A stretch of DNA of 64,000 bases from CATOSK01 sp963665735 (GCA_963665735.1 OY762444.1:2294001-2358000), one strand, 5' to 3'. Shown: positions 48,703-58,042, counted from the stretch's first letter. Notes: generated from the sequence alone by a model not told the origin. Numbers and translations are program-made.

Positions 48703-51700
48703 ATGTTGAGTTTGCCCAAGCCCATCCTCCGGTATCTTTTCTTAACCCTGCTGCTGGTGGCCGCCATGACTATGGTTTTCTGGCCTACCGCGGCGGAGAG
48801 CGCCCCGGGCGCGCCGGGCAAGCCCACCGCCACCGTTGGGGACGGCACTATGACCGTAACCTGGTCTGCGGCGTCCGGGTCGCCCAAGGGCTACCAGATT
48901 CGCTACGCCAACGCAGTAACCAACGACGCGCTGACCAGCCCCGGAACCTGGACTGACCTCGGCGATGTTACCACCCATACTTTCGACGATTTGACCATCG
49001 GCGCAACCTTTTACTTCCAGGTGCAGGCCAAGGACAGCGAGAACCAGCACGGGCCGGTATCCCCGGTATCCAGCGCATACACCCAACAGGCGACCCCGCC
49101 GGGACTGACCAACGTGACGGCTACGGCCGGCAACCGCCAAGTCGTCTTGTCCTGGGACGCGGTGGATGCCAAGTACAGCGTGACCTCCCACGAGTATCGG
49201 CAAAAGACCGCCAGCGATTCCGATTGGGGAGATTGGCAGACCGTTACCGCCACTACCGCCGCCGGAAAAAGCGGTTATACCGTAACCGGCTTGACCAAGG
49301 GAACAGCCTATTCCTTCCAGGTTCGGGCCAAGAATGCCCAGGGAACCAGCCCGGACAGCGCTTTGACAACGGTGACGGCCACCCCAGTCGGCCCGCCCCT
49401 GGCGCCCGTCTTGACGACGGCCAAGGGCGACGGGCAGATAACGCTGTCCTGGGACGACCCCAGCGATGATGACATTGACGGCTACCACATCCGCCACAAG
49501 TCGAGCGGTTCGGCCTTCGGAGTCTGGCGCGACATCCCCACCGGCGATTTGACCCCGACCAATGGCGTCATTAGCCACAGGGTCATCCAACTGACCAACG
49601 GGACGGAATACACTTTCCAGGTTCGGGGGGTGAGCGACGACAACGACCTTTGGGCCGCGGGAGAAATTAAAGGCACGCCGGGGGTAGCGTCCGGCGCGCC
49701 GGACAAGCTGAAGAATCTACAGCACGTGGTTGCCAATGTCGGCGACACTCCAAGCGACTCGGTGACATTCACTTGGGACGCCCCGGCGGACGCTACTAAC
49801 ATCAAGTACCAAATACGTCACTCGGCCACCTCCGCTACCCAAGTATGGTACCAGACTTGGGCCGATACCACCGTGACGAGCAACAGCACAACGGTTGACC
49901 TTGGCGCCACCTTCGACAGCACCGACAAAGTTTTTTATTTCCAACTGCGGGCATTCGACACTAACGGCACCAATGACAACACTGCTGACGATGTTCATGG
50001 CCCAATGACTGCGGTAACCGTGCGGCGGTTGAACACCGTCACCGCCACCAACCAGGTTCCGCCGGCCCCGTCCGGATTCACCGCCGGATTCCAATGGAAC
50101 GCTACCGAGAGCCGCTGGGATATGGACTTGAACTGGACCATACCCGACAGTCCTACCAATTGGAAATTAACCAAATACCAGTACCAGCAGAGCAAGAACG
50201 GAGCCAGCTATGGGGAGTGGAAGGACATAACCGACCAAAATACGGGCAACCAAGGATTTGATTTGACGTTCCCCTACAAGGTGACGGGGGTGACCAAGGG
50301 TGCTTCGTACACCTTCCGGCTGCGGGCGGTGGACACGGACACCGAGGGTGGGATAGGCCCGGCGGCCACCGCCGGCCCGGTGGTTCCCGGAACTCCCAAC
50401 GCGCCCACCGGGTTGAGCTATTACGCCGGTTCCAACCAGAAAAATGACAACCCGGAACTGCGCTGGACGGTGGCAGCAACGCAACCGGACAACGTAACCG
50501 TCAACAGTTACCAGTACCGCTACCGGGCCGCCGGCTCGGCCAAGTGGCTGAAATGGACCCGGGTTCCCAGCAGCAACGCCAATACCGCCAAGTACGCCAT
50601 CAAGGGCCTGCTGGCTGGAACCCGTTACGAGTTCCAAGTCCGGGCCATGTCGGGCAGCATTCACAGCGCGGCTATTTCCGCCTTTGGAACCACGCTGACG
50701 CCGGCGGCGGTTCCGGCGGCGCCCACGGGCTTGAAGGCCACCGCCGCCAACCGGCAGGTGACGTTGACCTGGCAAAGCCCCAACGACCGCAACATCATCG
50801 GCTACGTTTACCTGCAAAGCACCAACGGCGTGACGTTCACCGAGCGCCGGATGAACGTGGAACTTGAGGATGCGGCCAAGTTGACCACCTACACCGTAAC
50901 CGGCCTGACCAATCTGCGGGAATACACCTTCAAGGTCAGGGCGGAGAACGGGCTGGGATTCAGCGCGGCCTCGTCGGCGGTATCCCAGACGCCGGGCGTC
51001 GTGCAGGGCGGCTGGACGCATACCGTGTCGGTCAGCCCCGGAAAGATTGTCCCCGGCGGCAAGGCCGGGGCAGCGGTGTCGCTGGTCGCCACCTACCAGG
51101 TTGCTTCCGCAGACCGGGCCACGGTGCAAACCCTGAGCGCCACCGGGTCGGGTTCCAGTTCGGCGACGGTGGCTACCGGCAGCCCGCAGTTGGTGGGATT
51201 CGGTTCCGGCAGCGGGTCAACCCTGCAAAACAGTTCCAGCACGGTTTCCGCTCCCGGCAACTGCGTTCCCAATGTCTCCACCGGGAGCATCCGTTGTACC
51301 ATCATCTACACCGACGGCAGCAAAGCGGCTTACGCTAAATCCAACGCCGGGGACAAGACCCATCCCGTAACCGTGTCCCTGAGCCAGGACTTTGCACTGG
51401 TGGCATTGGTCAACGGCATCGGCACGGCCCCCTACCGGCCTTCGGACAAACTGAGCGCCAACCTGGTGGTACAGAGTCCGCCGGTGGCAGCGCCGGCCCA
51501 ACCCCAGAATCTCAAGGCCGCAGTGGGTAACGGTTCGGTTAACCTGACCTGGAACAATCCCAACAACTCCACTATCCAGAAGTACCAGTACCGGCGGAAA
51601 GGCGCATCCGATTCTTCGTGGAACCCGGACTGGACCACCATCAGCGGGAGCGGGAAAGGCACCACCAGCTACCGGATAACGGGACTGTCCAACGGTTTGC

Positions 51701-52572
51701 GCTACGACGTGCATTTGCGGGCGGTGAACGCCGGCGGCAACGGGGGCGTTTCCAAGATTTCCTTCACTCCGGTGGCGCCGGCTCCGACGCCTACACCTAC
51801 GCCACGTCCAACACCAACACCGGCTCCGACGCCCACGCCGATACCCACACCGACGCCGGCGCCTACGCCGGTTCCACCCAATACTTCGCCGGTGGCGGTG
51901 GGCGAAATTTTCAACCACGTACTGGCAGAGACGGATTTGGCGTTTCGGGAGCCGCTGGGGGGATACTTCAGTGACCAGGATGGGGACACGCTTTCCTATG
52001 CTGCGGAGTCCAGCGACCCGGGGGTGGCCCGGTCTTTGATTGACGGCAGCCATGTTGAAACGACGGCGTTGAGTCCGGGGAATGTATTCGTCATAGTGAC
52101 GGCTACCGACCCCGACGGGTTGAGCGCGTTCCAAAAGTTCCGGGTGAGGGTGATTCCCGACGCTGGGGAAGGCGCATCGCCTGCCGGCCCCGGCGGGGTT
52201 TCCGCCGCCGCCCTGCCACCCTTGACCGAGGATGATGGCGGCGATGGAACGGGGCAAGCGGCGCCCACTCCAGCGCCGACGGAAGCGATTCCCCAAGCGA
52301 CGCCCACTGCCGTTCCCGCCCCGGCGCTGGTCGCGCCGCAACCTAAGGACGCAACCCCGGAGATTCCTCAACCGGCAGGGGAATCCCGCTCGGTTATTCC
52401 GGGGCTGTTGTCCGAAGAACCGGACGCAGGGCCGGATGACCCGGAAGAGCTGTCGGAAGATTCGGGCATCGGTTGGATGTGGATTTTGATAATCGTGCTG
52501 GCGGTAATTGCCGCGCTGGTAGCAGCCGGGGCGGGAGGTCTGTATTGGTTTAAGCGGTGGGCCTTGGGCTGA
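48703..52572 (+). CDS. Secreted, membrane-anchored fibronectin type III repeat protein, 1289 aa
   Basis: Start ATG at 48703 (GGGGAG upstream); a signal peptide with hydrophobic core YLFLTLLLVAAMTMVFW precedes about eight FN3 domains, recognisable by YTVTGLTKGTAYSFQVRAKN-like ends (YSFQVRA, YTFQVRG, YTFRLRA, YEFQVRA, YTFKVRA, YDVHLRA). A Thr/Pro repeat linker (PTPTPTPRPTPTPAPTPTP) at about residues 1025-1060 leads to a cadherin-like domain (GGYFSDQDGDTLSYAAESSD, VFVIVTATDPDG). A second Pro-rich linker and a C-terminal TM helix (MWILIIVLAVIAALVAAG) with a KRW basic stop follow. Likely surface adhesion/stalk protein. Confidence 0.9.
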   Translation: MLSLPKPILRYLFLTLLLVAAMTMVFWPTAAESAPGAPGKPTATVGDGTMTVTWSAASGSPKGYQIRYANAVTNDALTSPGTWTDLGDVTTHTFDDLTIGATFYFQVQAKDSENQHGPVSPVSSAYTQQATPPGLTNVTATAGNRQVVLSWDAVDAKYSVTSHEYRQKTASDSDWGDWQTVTATTAAGKSGYTVTGLTKGTAYSFQVRAKNAQGTSPDSALTTVTATPVGPPLAPVLTTAKGDGQITLSWDDPSDDDIDGYHIRHKSSGSAFGVWRDIPTGDLTPTNGVISHRVIQLTNGTEYTFQVRGVSDDNDLWAAGEIKGTPGVASGAPDKLKNLQHVVANVGDTPSDSVTFTWDAPADATNIKYQIRHSATSATQVWYQTWADTTVTSNSTTVDLGATFDSTDKVFYFQLRAFDTNGTNDNTADDVHGPMTAVTVRRLNTVTATNQVPPAPSGFTAGFQWNATESRWDMDLNWTIPDSPTNWKLTKYQYQQSKNGASYGEWKDITDQNTGNQGFDLTFPYKVTGVTKGASYTFRLRAVDTDTEGGIGPAATAGPVVPGTPNAPTGLSYYAGSNQKNDNPELRWTVAATQPDNVTVNSYQYRYRAAGSAKWLKWTRVPSSNANTAKYAIKGLLAGTRYEFQVRAMSGSIHSAAISAFGTTLTPAAVPAAPTGLKATAANRQVTLTWQSPNDRNIIGYVYLQSTNGVTFTERRMNVELEDAAKLTTYTVTGLTNLREYTFKVRAENGLGFSAASSAVSQTPGVVQGGWTHTVSVSPGKIVPGGKAGAAVSLVATYQVASADRATVQTLSATGSGSSSATVATGSPQLVGFGSGSGSTLQNSSSTVSAPGNCVPNVSTGSIRCTIIYTDGSKAAYAKSNAGDKTHPVTVSLSQDFALVALVNGIGTAPYRPSDKLSANLVVQSPPVAAPAQPQNLKAAVGNGSVNLTWNNPNNSTIQKYQYRRKGASDSSWNPDWTTISGSGKGTTSYRITGLSNGLRYDVHLRAVNAGGNGGVSKISFTPVAPAPTPTPTPRPTPTPAPTPTPIPTPTPAPTPVPPNTSPVAVGEIFNHVLAETDLAFREPLGGYFSDQDGDTLSYAAESSDPGVARSLIDGSHVETTALSPGNVFVIVTATDPDGLSAFQKFRVRVIPDAGEGASPAGPGGVSAAALPPLTEDDGGDGTGQAAPTPAPTEAIPQATPTAVPAPALVAPQPKDATPEIPQPAGESRSVIPGLLSEEPDAGPDDPEELSEDSGIGWMWILIIVLAVIAALVAAGAGGLYWFKRWALG

Positions 52573-52600
52573 TGGGCAGCATGGGGATTGACAACGCCGC

Positions 52601-53962
52601 TTAGTCCTGAACCGGGAGGGTGAAGGAAAAGATGGCGCCCTGGCCGGGGACGCTCTCGGCCCGGATGCTGCCGCCGTGGGCCTCGACCAGACGCTTGGCG
52701 ATGGTCAACCCCAGGCCGGCCCCGCCGGTGGCCCGGGCCCGGGACGGGTCAACCCGGTAAAACCGCTCGAATACCAGGTGCAAGGCTTCCGGCGGCAGGC
52801 CCTCGCCTTGGTCGGCAACGGCGATGACAACGCTTTCCGCCGTTTCCCGTTCCACCCGCACCGTTATGGAGCGGCCGGCTGGCGTGTGTTGCAGGGCGTT
52901 GTCCAGCAGGTTGCCGATGACCTGAGCGATGCGGGAACGGTCTATCGTCACCGGGGGCAAGTCGTCCTCCGCCGCGTATTCAAGGGTGACGCCGCCGGCT
53001 TCGGCCCTGGCCCGCGCCCCTTCCACGGCGCGGCCAATCACGTCGTCCAGAGAGTCGGGCTGCAAGTCCAGGTGCAGCGCGCCCTCTTCGGCCTGGGCCA
53101 GCAGCCGCAGGTCTTCCACCAACCGGCCCAGTTGAAGGGCTTGCTGGTGGATTATGTCAATGGTGTTTTCGTCGGGTTCCAGCAGGCCGTCTTTGACCGC
53201 TTCCAGGTAGCCCTGGATGTTGGACAGGGGCGTCCGCAGTTCGTGAGCCACGTCGGCCACCAGGTTGCGGCGGCGTTCCTCGGCTTCTTCCAACTCGGCG
53301 GCCATCAGGTTGAAGGAACGGGCCAACTGCTTGATTTCGCTGGGGCCGGACTCGGCGGCGCGTTGGGACAAGTCTCCCCGTCCCAGCCGGCCGGCCGCAC
53401 CGCGGAGGGCTTGCAGCGGGGCCAGCATCTGACGGGAAACCAGCGTCACTACCAGAACCCCGGCGATGCCGGCGATAAGGCCAGTCCAGAGCAGACGTTC
53501 ATGCAGGGCGGATACCAGGCCGGAAACCTGGGGGTCTCCGGGGGCGTCGCCGGTGGGAACTTCCGCCACCCGCAGCGCGCCAACCCGTTCTTCTCCGGCG
53601 ATGATGGGATGGCGTCCATGATGGCCGCGGCCTTCCCGCGGTGGCGGTGGGACGTGACCAGGATGGGAGTCGCCCACCACCCGGCCATCGCGGTCAGTGA
53701 CCACAATCCGGGCGGCGAAGGCTGGGCCGGCTTCGTCCAAAACCGACTGGACTTCATCCCAATCCCGGTCATTGCGGTAGGCCCGGCCAACCATGCGGGC
53801 GATGCGGTCGCGCCGCACTTCTTCCTGACGCCGCTGGAAGTCCACACCTTCCCGCTCCGAGGCCCGCGCGACGTACAGGCTGACGCTGCCCAGGGCCAAT
53901 GCCAGAATCAGGGCGAAGCCCAGAATCAACCGGAAACGGAGGCTGAAAACCCAGTTAAACAT
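52601..53962 (-). CDS. Sensor histidine kinase (HAMP, HisKA, HATPase_c)
   Basis: 453 residues: TM1 (about 10-30), extracytoplasmic sensor with His-rich GHVPPPPREGRGHHGRHP, TM2 (about 165-185), HAMP domain, H-box AHELRTPLSNIQGYLEAVKD, N-box VIGNLLDNALQHTPAG, G1 ADQGEGLPPEALHLVFERFY and G2 GGAGLGLTIAKRLVEAHGG. Phosphorylates the OmpR-type regulator encoded directly upstream (8-nt gene overlap). The histidine cluster in the sensor loop hints at metal sensing, unproven. Confidence 0.96.
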   Translation of the reverse strand: MFNWVFSLRFRLILGFALILALALGSVSLYVARASEREGVDFQRRQEEVRRDRIARMVGRAYRNDRDWDEVQSVLDEAGPAFAARIVVTDRDGRVVGDSHPGHVPPPPREGRGHHGRHPIIAGEERVGALRVAEVPTGDAPGDPQVSGLVSALHERLLWTGLIAGIAGVLVVTLVSRQMLAPLQALRGAAGRLGRGDLSQRAAESGPSEIKQLARSFNLMAAELEEAEERRRNLVADVAHELRTPLSNIQGYLEAVKDGLLEPDENTIDIIHQQALQLGRLVEDLRLLAQAEEGALHLDLQPDSLDDVIGRAVEGARARAEAGGVTLEYAAEDDLPPVTIDRSRIAQVIGNLLDNALQHTPAGRSITVRVERETAESVVIAVADQGEGLPPEALHLVFERFYRVDPSRARATGGAGLGLTIAKRLVEAHGGSIRAESVPGQGAIFSFTLPVQD

Positions 53963-54644
53963 CGCTCAGCTTGTAGCCAACCCCGTAAACAGTGTGGATG
54001 TAACGGCGGCCCTGGGCGGCCTCGTCCAATTTGCGGCGCAGGCTGGAAACGTGGGAGTCAACGGTGCGGTCAAAACCGTCATAGTCGTAGCCGAACACCC
54101 GGTTGATGATTTCTTCCCTGGTGAAAGTCTTGCCGGGGTCGCGCAGGAACAGGGTCAACAGCCGAAATTCGGTGGGGGTCAACTGCAAGGGAACATCGCC
54201 GACGGCAACGGAGCGGCGTTGAGTATCAAGGGAAATATCCCCGATAGCCAACTGGCAGGGGCCTGAGTCAGTCCTGTCCTGGGCCGTGCGCCGGAGGACG
54301 GCCCGGATGCGGGCGGCCAGTTCGCGGGGACTGAAGGGCTTGGCAACGTAATCGTCGGCGCCCAGGTCGAACCCGGCAACCCGGTCATGCTCTTCGACGC
54401 GGGCGGTCAGCATTACGATAGGCACTTGCGACTCTTCCCGCAGAGACCGGCAAACTTCCAGCCCGTTGATTCCCGGCAGCATCAAATCCAGCACCACGAG
54501 GTCGGGGCTTTCCTGCCGGGCCAGCCGCAGACCCTGGATGCCGTCACCGGCCACCAGAACCGAATGACCGTCCTGGCGGAGGTAAAGCCCCACCACTTCG
54601 GCGGTGTGGGGGTCGTCTTCGACTATCAACACGGTGGCGCTCAA
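53955..54644 (-). CDS. OmpR/PhoB-type response regulator
   Basis: 229 residues from a TTG start at 54644. Receiver domain: VLIVEDDPHTAEVVGLYLRQ, phospho-acceptor in DLVVLDLMLPGINGLEV, conserved MLTARVEEHD and DDYVAKPFSPREL. C-terminal winged helix: LTPTEFRLLTLFLRDPGKTF, RTVDSHVSSLRRKLDEA, IHTVYGVGYKLSD. Cotranscribed with the kinase gene, whose start it overlaps. A small membrane protein is encoded just upstream and may be a target. Confidence 0.97.
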   Translation of the reverse strand: MSATVLIVEDDPHTAEVVGLYLRQDGHSVLVAGDGIQGLRLARQESPDLVVLDLMLPGINGLEVCRSLREESQVPIVMLTARVEEHDRVAGFDLGADDYVAKPFSPRELAARIRAVLRRTAQDRTDSGPCQLAIGDISLDTQRRSVAVGDVPLQLTPTEFRLLTLFLRDPGKTFTREEIINRVFGYDYDGFDRTVDSHVSSLRRKLDEAAQGRRYIHTVYGVGYKLSDV

Positions 54645-54757
54645 CGGGACACTCCTGGAATGACGGGTTGGGGCGTGGGGTTCACCCCCTCCCCAACCCT
54701 CCCCCCAACAGGGGGAGAGGGTTTGTTTTTCTCAACTTGACGGCGCTCTTTGGGGCC
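54645..54757. repeat. Family B palindrome between regulator and membrane protein genes
   Basis: ACCCTCCCCCC/GGGGGAGAGGG at about 54685-54722, with a GGAATGACGGGTTGGGG fragment at its left. Confidence 0.7.
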
Positions 54758-55282
54758 TTAGTTGCCGGAACTGCCGTCATTGTCATGGCCGGAGCCTTCA
54801 CCGTAAGAACCCATGCCCCGGCTCCGGTGATGTTCGCCCCGGAATTTGGAGCCGTCACCGTCGCGGTCGCCGCGAGAACGGCGGAATTGATGTTCGCCGG
54901 GGCCACGCCTCTTGAACCCGTCCATGAAACCCGGCGTGTACGGGCGGGACTGGAACCAGTTATATTGGGCGTCGGCTTCCTCCTGGGTCAACTTGCCGGA
55001 TTCCACCATCTTGTTCAGGCGGGCGCGGATGGCGTCGTTGGCCGCTTCCCGGCGGGCCTGCCGGACGGCGTCGTCCACCGCCTGCTCTTCCAGCCCCAGA
55101 ATGGCGGCAACGCGGGCGGTGGCATTCCCAACCCACGGCATACCCTTGGCGGCGCGCCGGTCGGAGTCATGGTCGCCGCCGATGGCTTTGGCGATTACCA
55201 CACCGCCGGCCAATCCAAGGACCAGGACTCCGGCGATAACGGCGGTCAGGATGACCTTCCGATTCTTGATGAACGCTAACAT
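54758..55282 (-). CDS. Membrane-anchored hypothetical protein, 174 aa
   Basis: Start ATG at 55282, because AAAGGAG sits correctly before it and inside the longer frame. One TM helix (about residues 10-32), then a helical segment AILGLEEQAVDDAVRQARRE and LNKMVESGKLTQEEADAQYN as in small periplasmic heat/metal-stress proteins (DUF2680-like), and a disordered Arg/Asp/Gly/His-rich tail. Located upstream of the response-regulator gene on the same strand with a repeat between; may belong to the same regulon. Confidence 0.6.
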   Translation of the reverse strand: MLAFIKNRKVILTAVIAGVLVLGLAGGVVIAKAIGGDHDSDRRAAKGMPWVGNATARVAAILGLEEQAVDDAVRQARREAANDAIRARLNKMVESGKLTQEEADAQYNWFQSRPYTPGFMDGFKRRGPGEHQFRRSRGDRDGDGSKFRGEHHRSRGMGSYGEGSGHDNDGSSGN

Positions 55283-55489
55283 AACCGCTCCTTTCATTTT
55301 ACCCCGGTTGCCAGGTTTTGTTCCGGTTCCTGCGGGGCAACACTGATGTTAAACCGGAAGTGTGGAGAAACTTTGAAGAATCGGAGGATTTCAGGCCAAT
55401 TCGCGGATTCGCTGCGGCTTGACGGCGTTGGGTGTCCGCCGTATCCTGCTGGCGGTTTTGGGAATCATCAACGTATTGGGGAGTCGGTT

Positions 55490-55918
55490 ATGCCCGTCGA
55501 AGTGTATTTGACCTTTAACGGCAACTGCCGGGAAGCCTTGGAGTTCTACCGTTCCGTGTTCGGCGGCGAGTACCAGGCGTTCCTGACTTTCGCCGAAGGC
55601 CCTGCGGACATGAATGTGCCGGAGGCGGAGATGAACAACGTCATGCACGCCACCCTGTCCATTGGCGACGGGGCCATAATGGGCAGCGATATGCCCTCCA
55701 GCATGGGGCCGCCCCCGACGGTGGGGAGCAATTTTTCCCTTACCGTTCCAACCAACAGCCGGGAGGAAACGGACGACCTTTTCGCCAAGATTTCCGAGGG
55801 CGGCACGGTGACGATGCCCCCGGAGGATATGTTCTGGGGGGCGTATTTTGGCGCCTGCACCGACAAGTTCGGCATCAACTGGCAGCTTAATTATGAACAT
55901 TCGCCGCCCCAGTTCTAG
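55490..55918 (+). CDS. VOC family protein (PhnB/glyoxalase-like)
   Basis: 142 residues from the ATG at 55490 (GGGGAGTCGGTT upstream). VEVYLTFNGNCREALEFYRS, VFGGEYQAFLTFAEGP, VMHATLSIGDGAIMGSDMP and MPPEDMFWGAYFGACTDKFG, IxWQLNYE are typical of the PhnB-like vicinal-oxygen-chelate family. Function of this subgroup is unclear. The stop codon lies within a 13-bp direct repeat created around a downstream repeat insertion. Confidence 0.92.
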   Translation: MPVEVYLTFNGNCREALEFYRSVFGGEYQAFLTFAEGPADMNVPEAEMNNVMHATLSIGDGAIMGSDMPSSMGPPPTVGSNFSLTVPTNSREETDDLFAKISEGGTVTMPPEDMFWGAYFGACTDKFGINWQLNYEHSPPQF

Positions 55919-56023
55919 CGGGCGTCGTCATATTCACCGTCATACCGGACTGCGCCGGAATGACGAAAACAGGCGCTTGCATACTTCCATACTCAATTTG
56001 ATGACACTTCCTAGCGGGCGTCG
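55915..56023. mobile_element. Short MITE-4-type insertion flanked by 13-bp direct repeats
   Basis: CTAGCGGGCGTCG occurs at 55915-55927 and again at 56011-56023, bracketing 83 bp that match MITE-4 in reverse orientation (GTCATATTCxCCGTCATACCGG.., GGAATGACGAAAACAG, AATTTGxTGACAC). The VOC gene stop codon is inside the first repeat. Confidence 0.65.
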
Positions 56024-56078
56024 AGTCAGGGCAAGTCGGTTTGTTATTGCCATTCCGTAGCCAAAGAGGGATTCCAGC

Positions 56079-56513
56079 ATGATTCAGTTGACGGATGAAA
56101 TGCGGCGGTTAATCAACAACGCCCGCAACAATGGCAACCCGTGCATCATTGCCACCGCCGACGCCGATGGGCGGCCCAACGCCGGCTACTACGGCACGGT
56201 GGTGGTGCTGGACGAGGAATCGCTGGCCTACCGGGACCGGAGCAGCCCGGAGGCCCTGGAAGACCTGGAAACCCACCCCCGGTTGGTGGTGCTTTTCCGA
56301 GATTCGGCCAGCGGGGAGGGCTGGAAGTTCCGCTGTACGGCGGAAGTGCACCGGGGAGGGCCGGTCAGCCGTCGGGTAGTCGAGTCGTTGACGGCCCACG
56401 GGTTGATTCAAGACCCCTACGGCGCGGGTTGCGCTGTAGTCCTGCGGGTGGACCAGGTTCTGACCCTTTTCGGCGAAGTCCTGCAAGAACGGACGCTCGG
56501 CGCAGAGTGGTAA
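56079..56513 (+). CDS. Pyridoxamine 5'-phosphate oxidase family (split-barrel flavin) protein
   Basis: 144 residues: LTDEMRRLINNARNNGNPCI, IATADADGRPNAGYYGTVVV, SLAYRDRSSPEALEDLETHP and LVVLFRDSASGEGWKFRCTA describe a split beta-barrel FMN/F420-binding fold of the PNPOx-like superfamily. Possibly a flavin- or F420-dependent reductase, in keeping with the many luciferase-like enzymes. No recognisable RBS beyond GGGATTCC. Monocistronic. Confidence 0.88.
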   Translation: MIQLTDEMRRLINNARNNGNPCIIATADADGRPNAGYYGTVVVLDEESLAYRDRSSPEALEDLETHPRLVVLFRDSASGEGWKFRCTAEVHRGGPVSRRVVESLTAHGLIQDPYGAGCAVVLRVDQVLTLFGEVLQERTLGAEW

Positions 56514-56729
56514 GCGTCCTTCGCCAGGCTCCGGAATGGGGAGGGTGGGACGTTGGCGGGCACGCAGGATAACCAGGTAGTTTTTCAGGGTATAGGTTGA
56601 AAGCCCTTGGTCGTACATTCCTCAAAGGGATGCCACCCCCACTCCTTCGGCTCTACGCTCAGGACAGGCTCTAACCCTCCCCCATCGAGGGGGAGGGGAT
56701 TTTTCAGACACGATACAGGAGCGGTTCCA
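56514..56729. repeat. Spacer with a family B copy interrupted by a micro-insert
   Basis: Family B element at 56633-56702 whose CCACCCCCAC..TAACCCTCCCCC arm is split by ~29 nt containing CCTTCGGCTCTACGCTCAGG. The RBS AGGAGCGG of the next gene follows. Confidence 0.75.
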
Positions 56730-57569
56730 ATGGCTGACGTACTTGACCCCCACGCCGCCGGGAGCCGCCGCTTTGAGGGCAAGGTGGCGGTGGTTACGGG
56801 CGCGGGCCAGGGAATCGGGGCGGCGACGGCCCGCCGGCTGGCCCAGGAAGGGGCTTCTATCGTCATTGGCGACGTGGTGGAGGCCACGGCCAGGAAAGTC
56901 TGCGCCGAGCTTGAAGAGTTCGGCGCTTCTTGCGCCGTGTCCATTGGAGACCTTTCCCGGTGGGAGAATGCCGAGGCGTTGATGGCTGCCGCGCATGACG
57001 CTTTCGGGAGGATAGACGCGCTGGCCAACGTGGCCGGCGGCACCATCTGGTTTCGTTCCTTCCAGTATTACACCCCCGACCAGATAAGGGCCGAGATTGA
57101 CCGGAGTTTCTGGACGGCGATGTGGTGCTGCCGGGCCGCGCTGCCCTACATGATTGACCAAGGCGCGGGTTCCATTGTGAACATCGCCACCCATGCCGTA
57201 ACCGGGGCTTTCCGGGTGCCATACGCCGCGGCCAAGGCGGGGCAAATCGGGCTGACTACTTCGTTGGCGCGGGAGGTGGCCCACTTGGGCGTCCGGGTCA
57301 ACTGCGTTGCGCCCAGCGGCACGTTGGCCGATGACCGGGTGACGCCCCGGGACCACGGCGTTGCGGTGGAAGTCCCCGACCTGCCGGCGGAGGAATTGGC
57401 CTACCAGGAAAAGTACCGAGGGGAGACGCGGCTGGTGGAAATTCCGATGGGCCGCCGGGGAGAGGCTTGGGAACAGGCAGCGGCCATTGCGTTCCTGGCC
57501 TCGGACGACGCGGCGTATATTACCGGCCAGGTGCTGCCAGTGGGCGGGGGCCAGCCTTATCCCTTCTGA
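56730..57569 (+). CDS. SDR family oxidoreductase (BenD-like diol dehydrogenase)
   Basis: 279 residues from the ATG at 56730. NAD motif VAVVTGAGQGIGAATARRLA, NVAGG, catalytic Ser/Tyr/Lys within ATHAVTGAFRVPYAAAKAGQ, then GLTTSLAREVAHLGVRVNCV and VLPVGGGQPYPF. The THAxxGxxRVPYAAAKAG pattern and GRRGE resemble benzoate cis-diol dehydrogenases (BenD). A ring-hydroxylating-type Rieske oxygenase lies 0.8 kb downstream, so dihydrodiol dehydrogenation is a plausible role. Confidence 0.9.
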   Translation: MADVLDPHAAGSRRFEGKVAVVTGAGQGIGAATARRLAQEGASIVIGDVVEATARKVCAELEEFGASCAVSIGDLSRWENAEALMAAAHDAFGRIDALANVAGGTIWFRSFQYYTPDQIRAEIDRSFWTAMWCCRAALPYMIDQGAGSIVNIATHAVTGAFRVPYAAAKAGQIGLTTSLAREVAHLGVRVNCVAPSGTLADDRVTPRDHGVAVEVPDLPAEELAYQEKYRGETRLVEIPMGRRGEAWEQAAAIAFLASDDAAYITGQVLPVGGGQPYPF

Positions 57570-57820
57570 GGGGGATGTGTTGAAAGTCCCTTCTTCATTC
57601 CCGTCCCGACAGGATGCCACCCCCACTCCTTCGGCTCTACGCTCAGGACAGGCTCCAACCCTCCCCCTCGTAGGGGGAGGGGATTTATCACACACCCTCC
57701 GAGGTGTTGGGGGTTCAAGACCATACCAACATGGGATTGGCAGCCCCGTCCTGACCTTCCCTAACCGATGGGGGAGGGACTCGGTGGAGTTCCCTTTCCT
57801 GTTGGTTATGGGTAGGTGTC
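57570..57820. repeat. Family B copy with micro-insert and further repeat fragments
   Basis: Same split architecture as 56633-56702 at about 57617-57685, followed by a degenerate second arm. No gene. Confidence 0.7.
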
Positions 57821-58042
57821 CTATTCTCCGGGGGCGCGTCGCCGCCGGCCACTCCTCCACATCACCCACAGGAAACCGGCGACAGTAGCAACGAAAACGA
57901 AGAACCCGGACAGCATCAGCGCGTCTGGCAAGAATCCATTGCGGTCGCCGGGACTTACGGACACAATGCCGCCCGCTCCTATCAGCAGAACCGCCAATAT
58001 CAACCCCAAACTCACAACCAAGAATAGTAGTGAACTGTTCAT
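57821..58042 (-). CDS. Small two-TM membrane protein, 73 aa
   Basis: Two helices (about 4-28 and 42-64) joined by SVSPGDRNGFLPDALMLSG, with a basic tail RSGRRRRAPGE (positive-inside). AGGAAGAG precedes the ATG. No family recognised. Confidence 0.55.
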   Translation of the reverse strand: MNSSLLFLVVSLGLILAVLLIGAGGIVSVSPGDRNGFLPDALMLSGFFVFVATVAGFLWVMWRSGRRRRAPGE

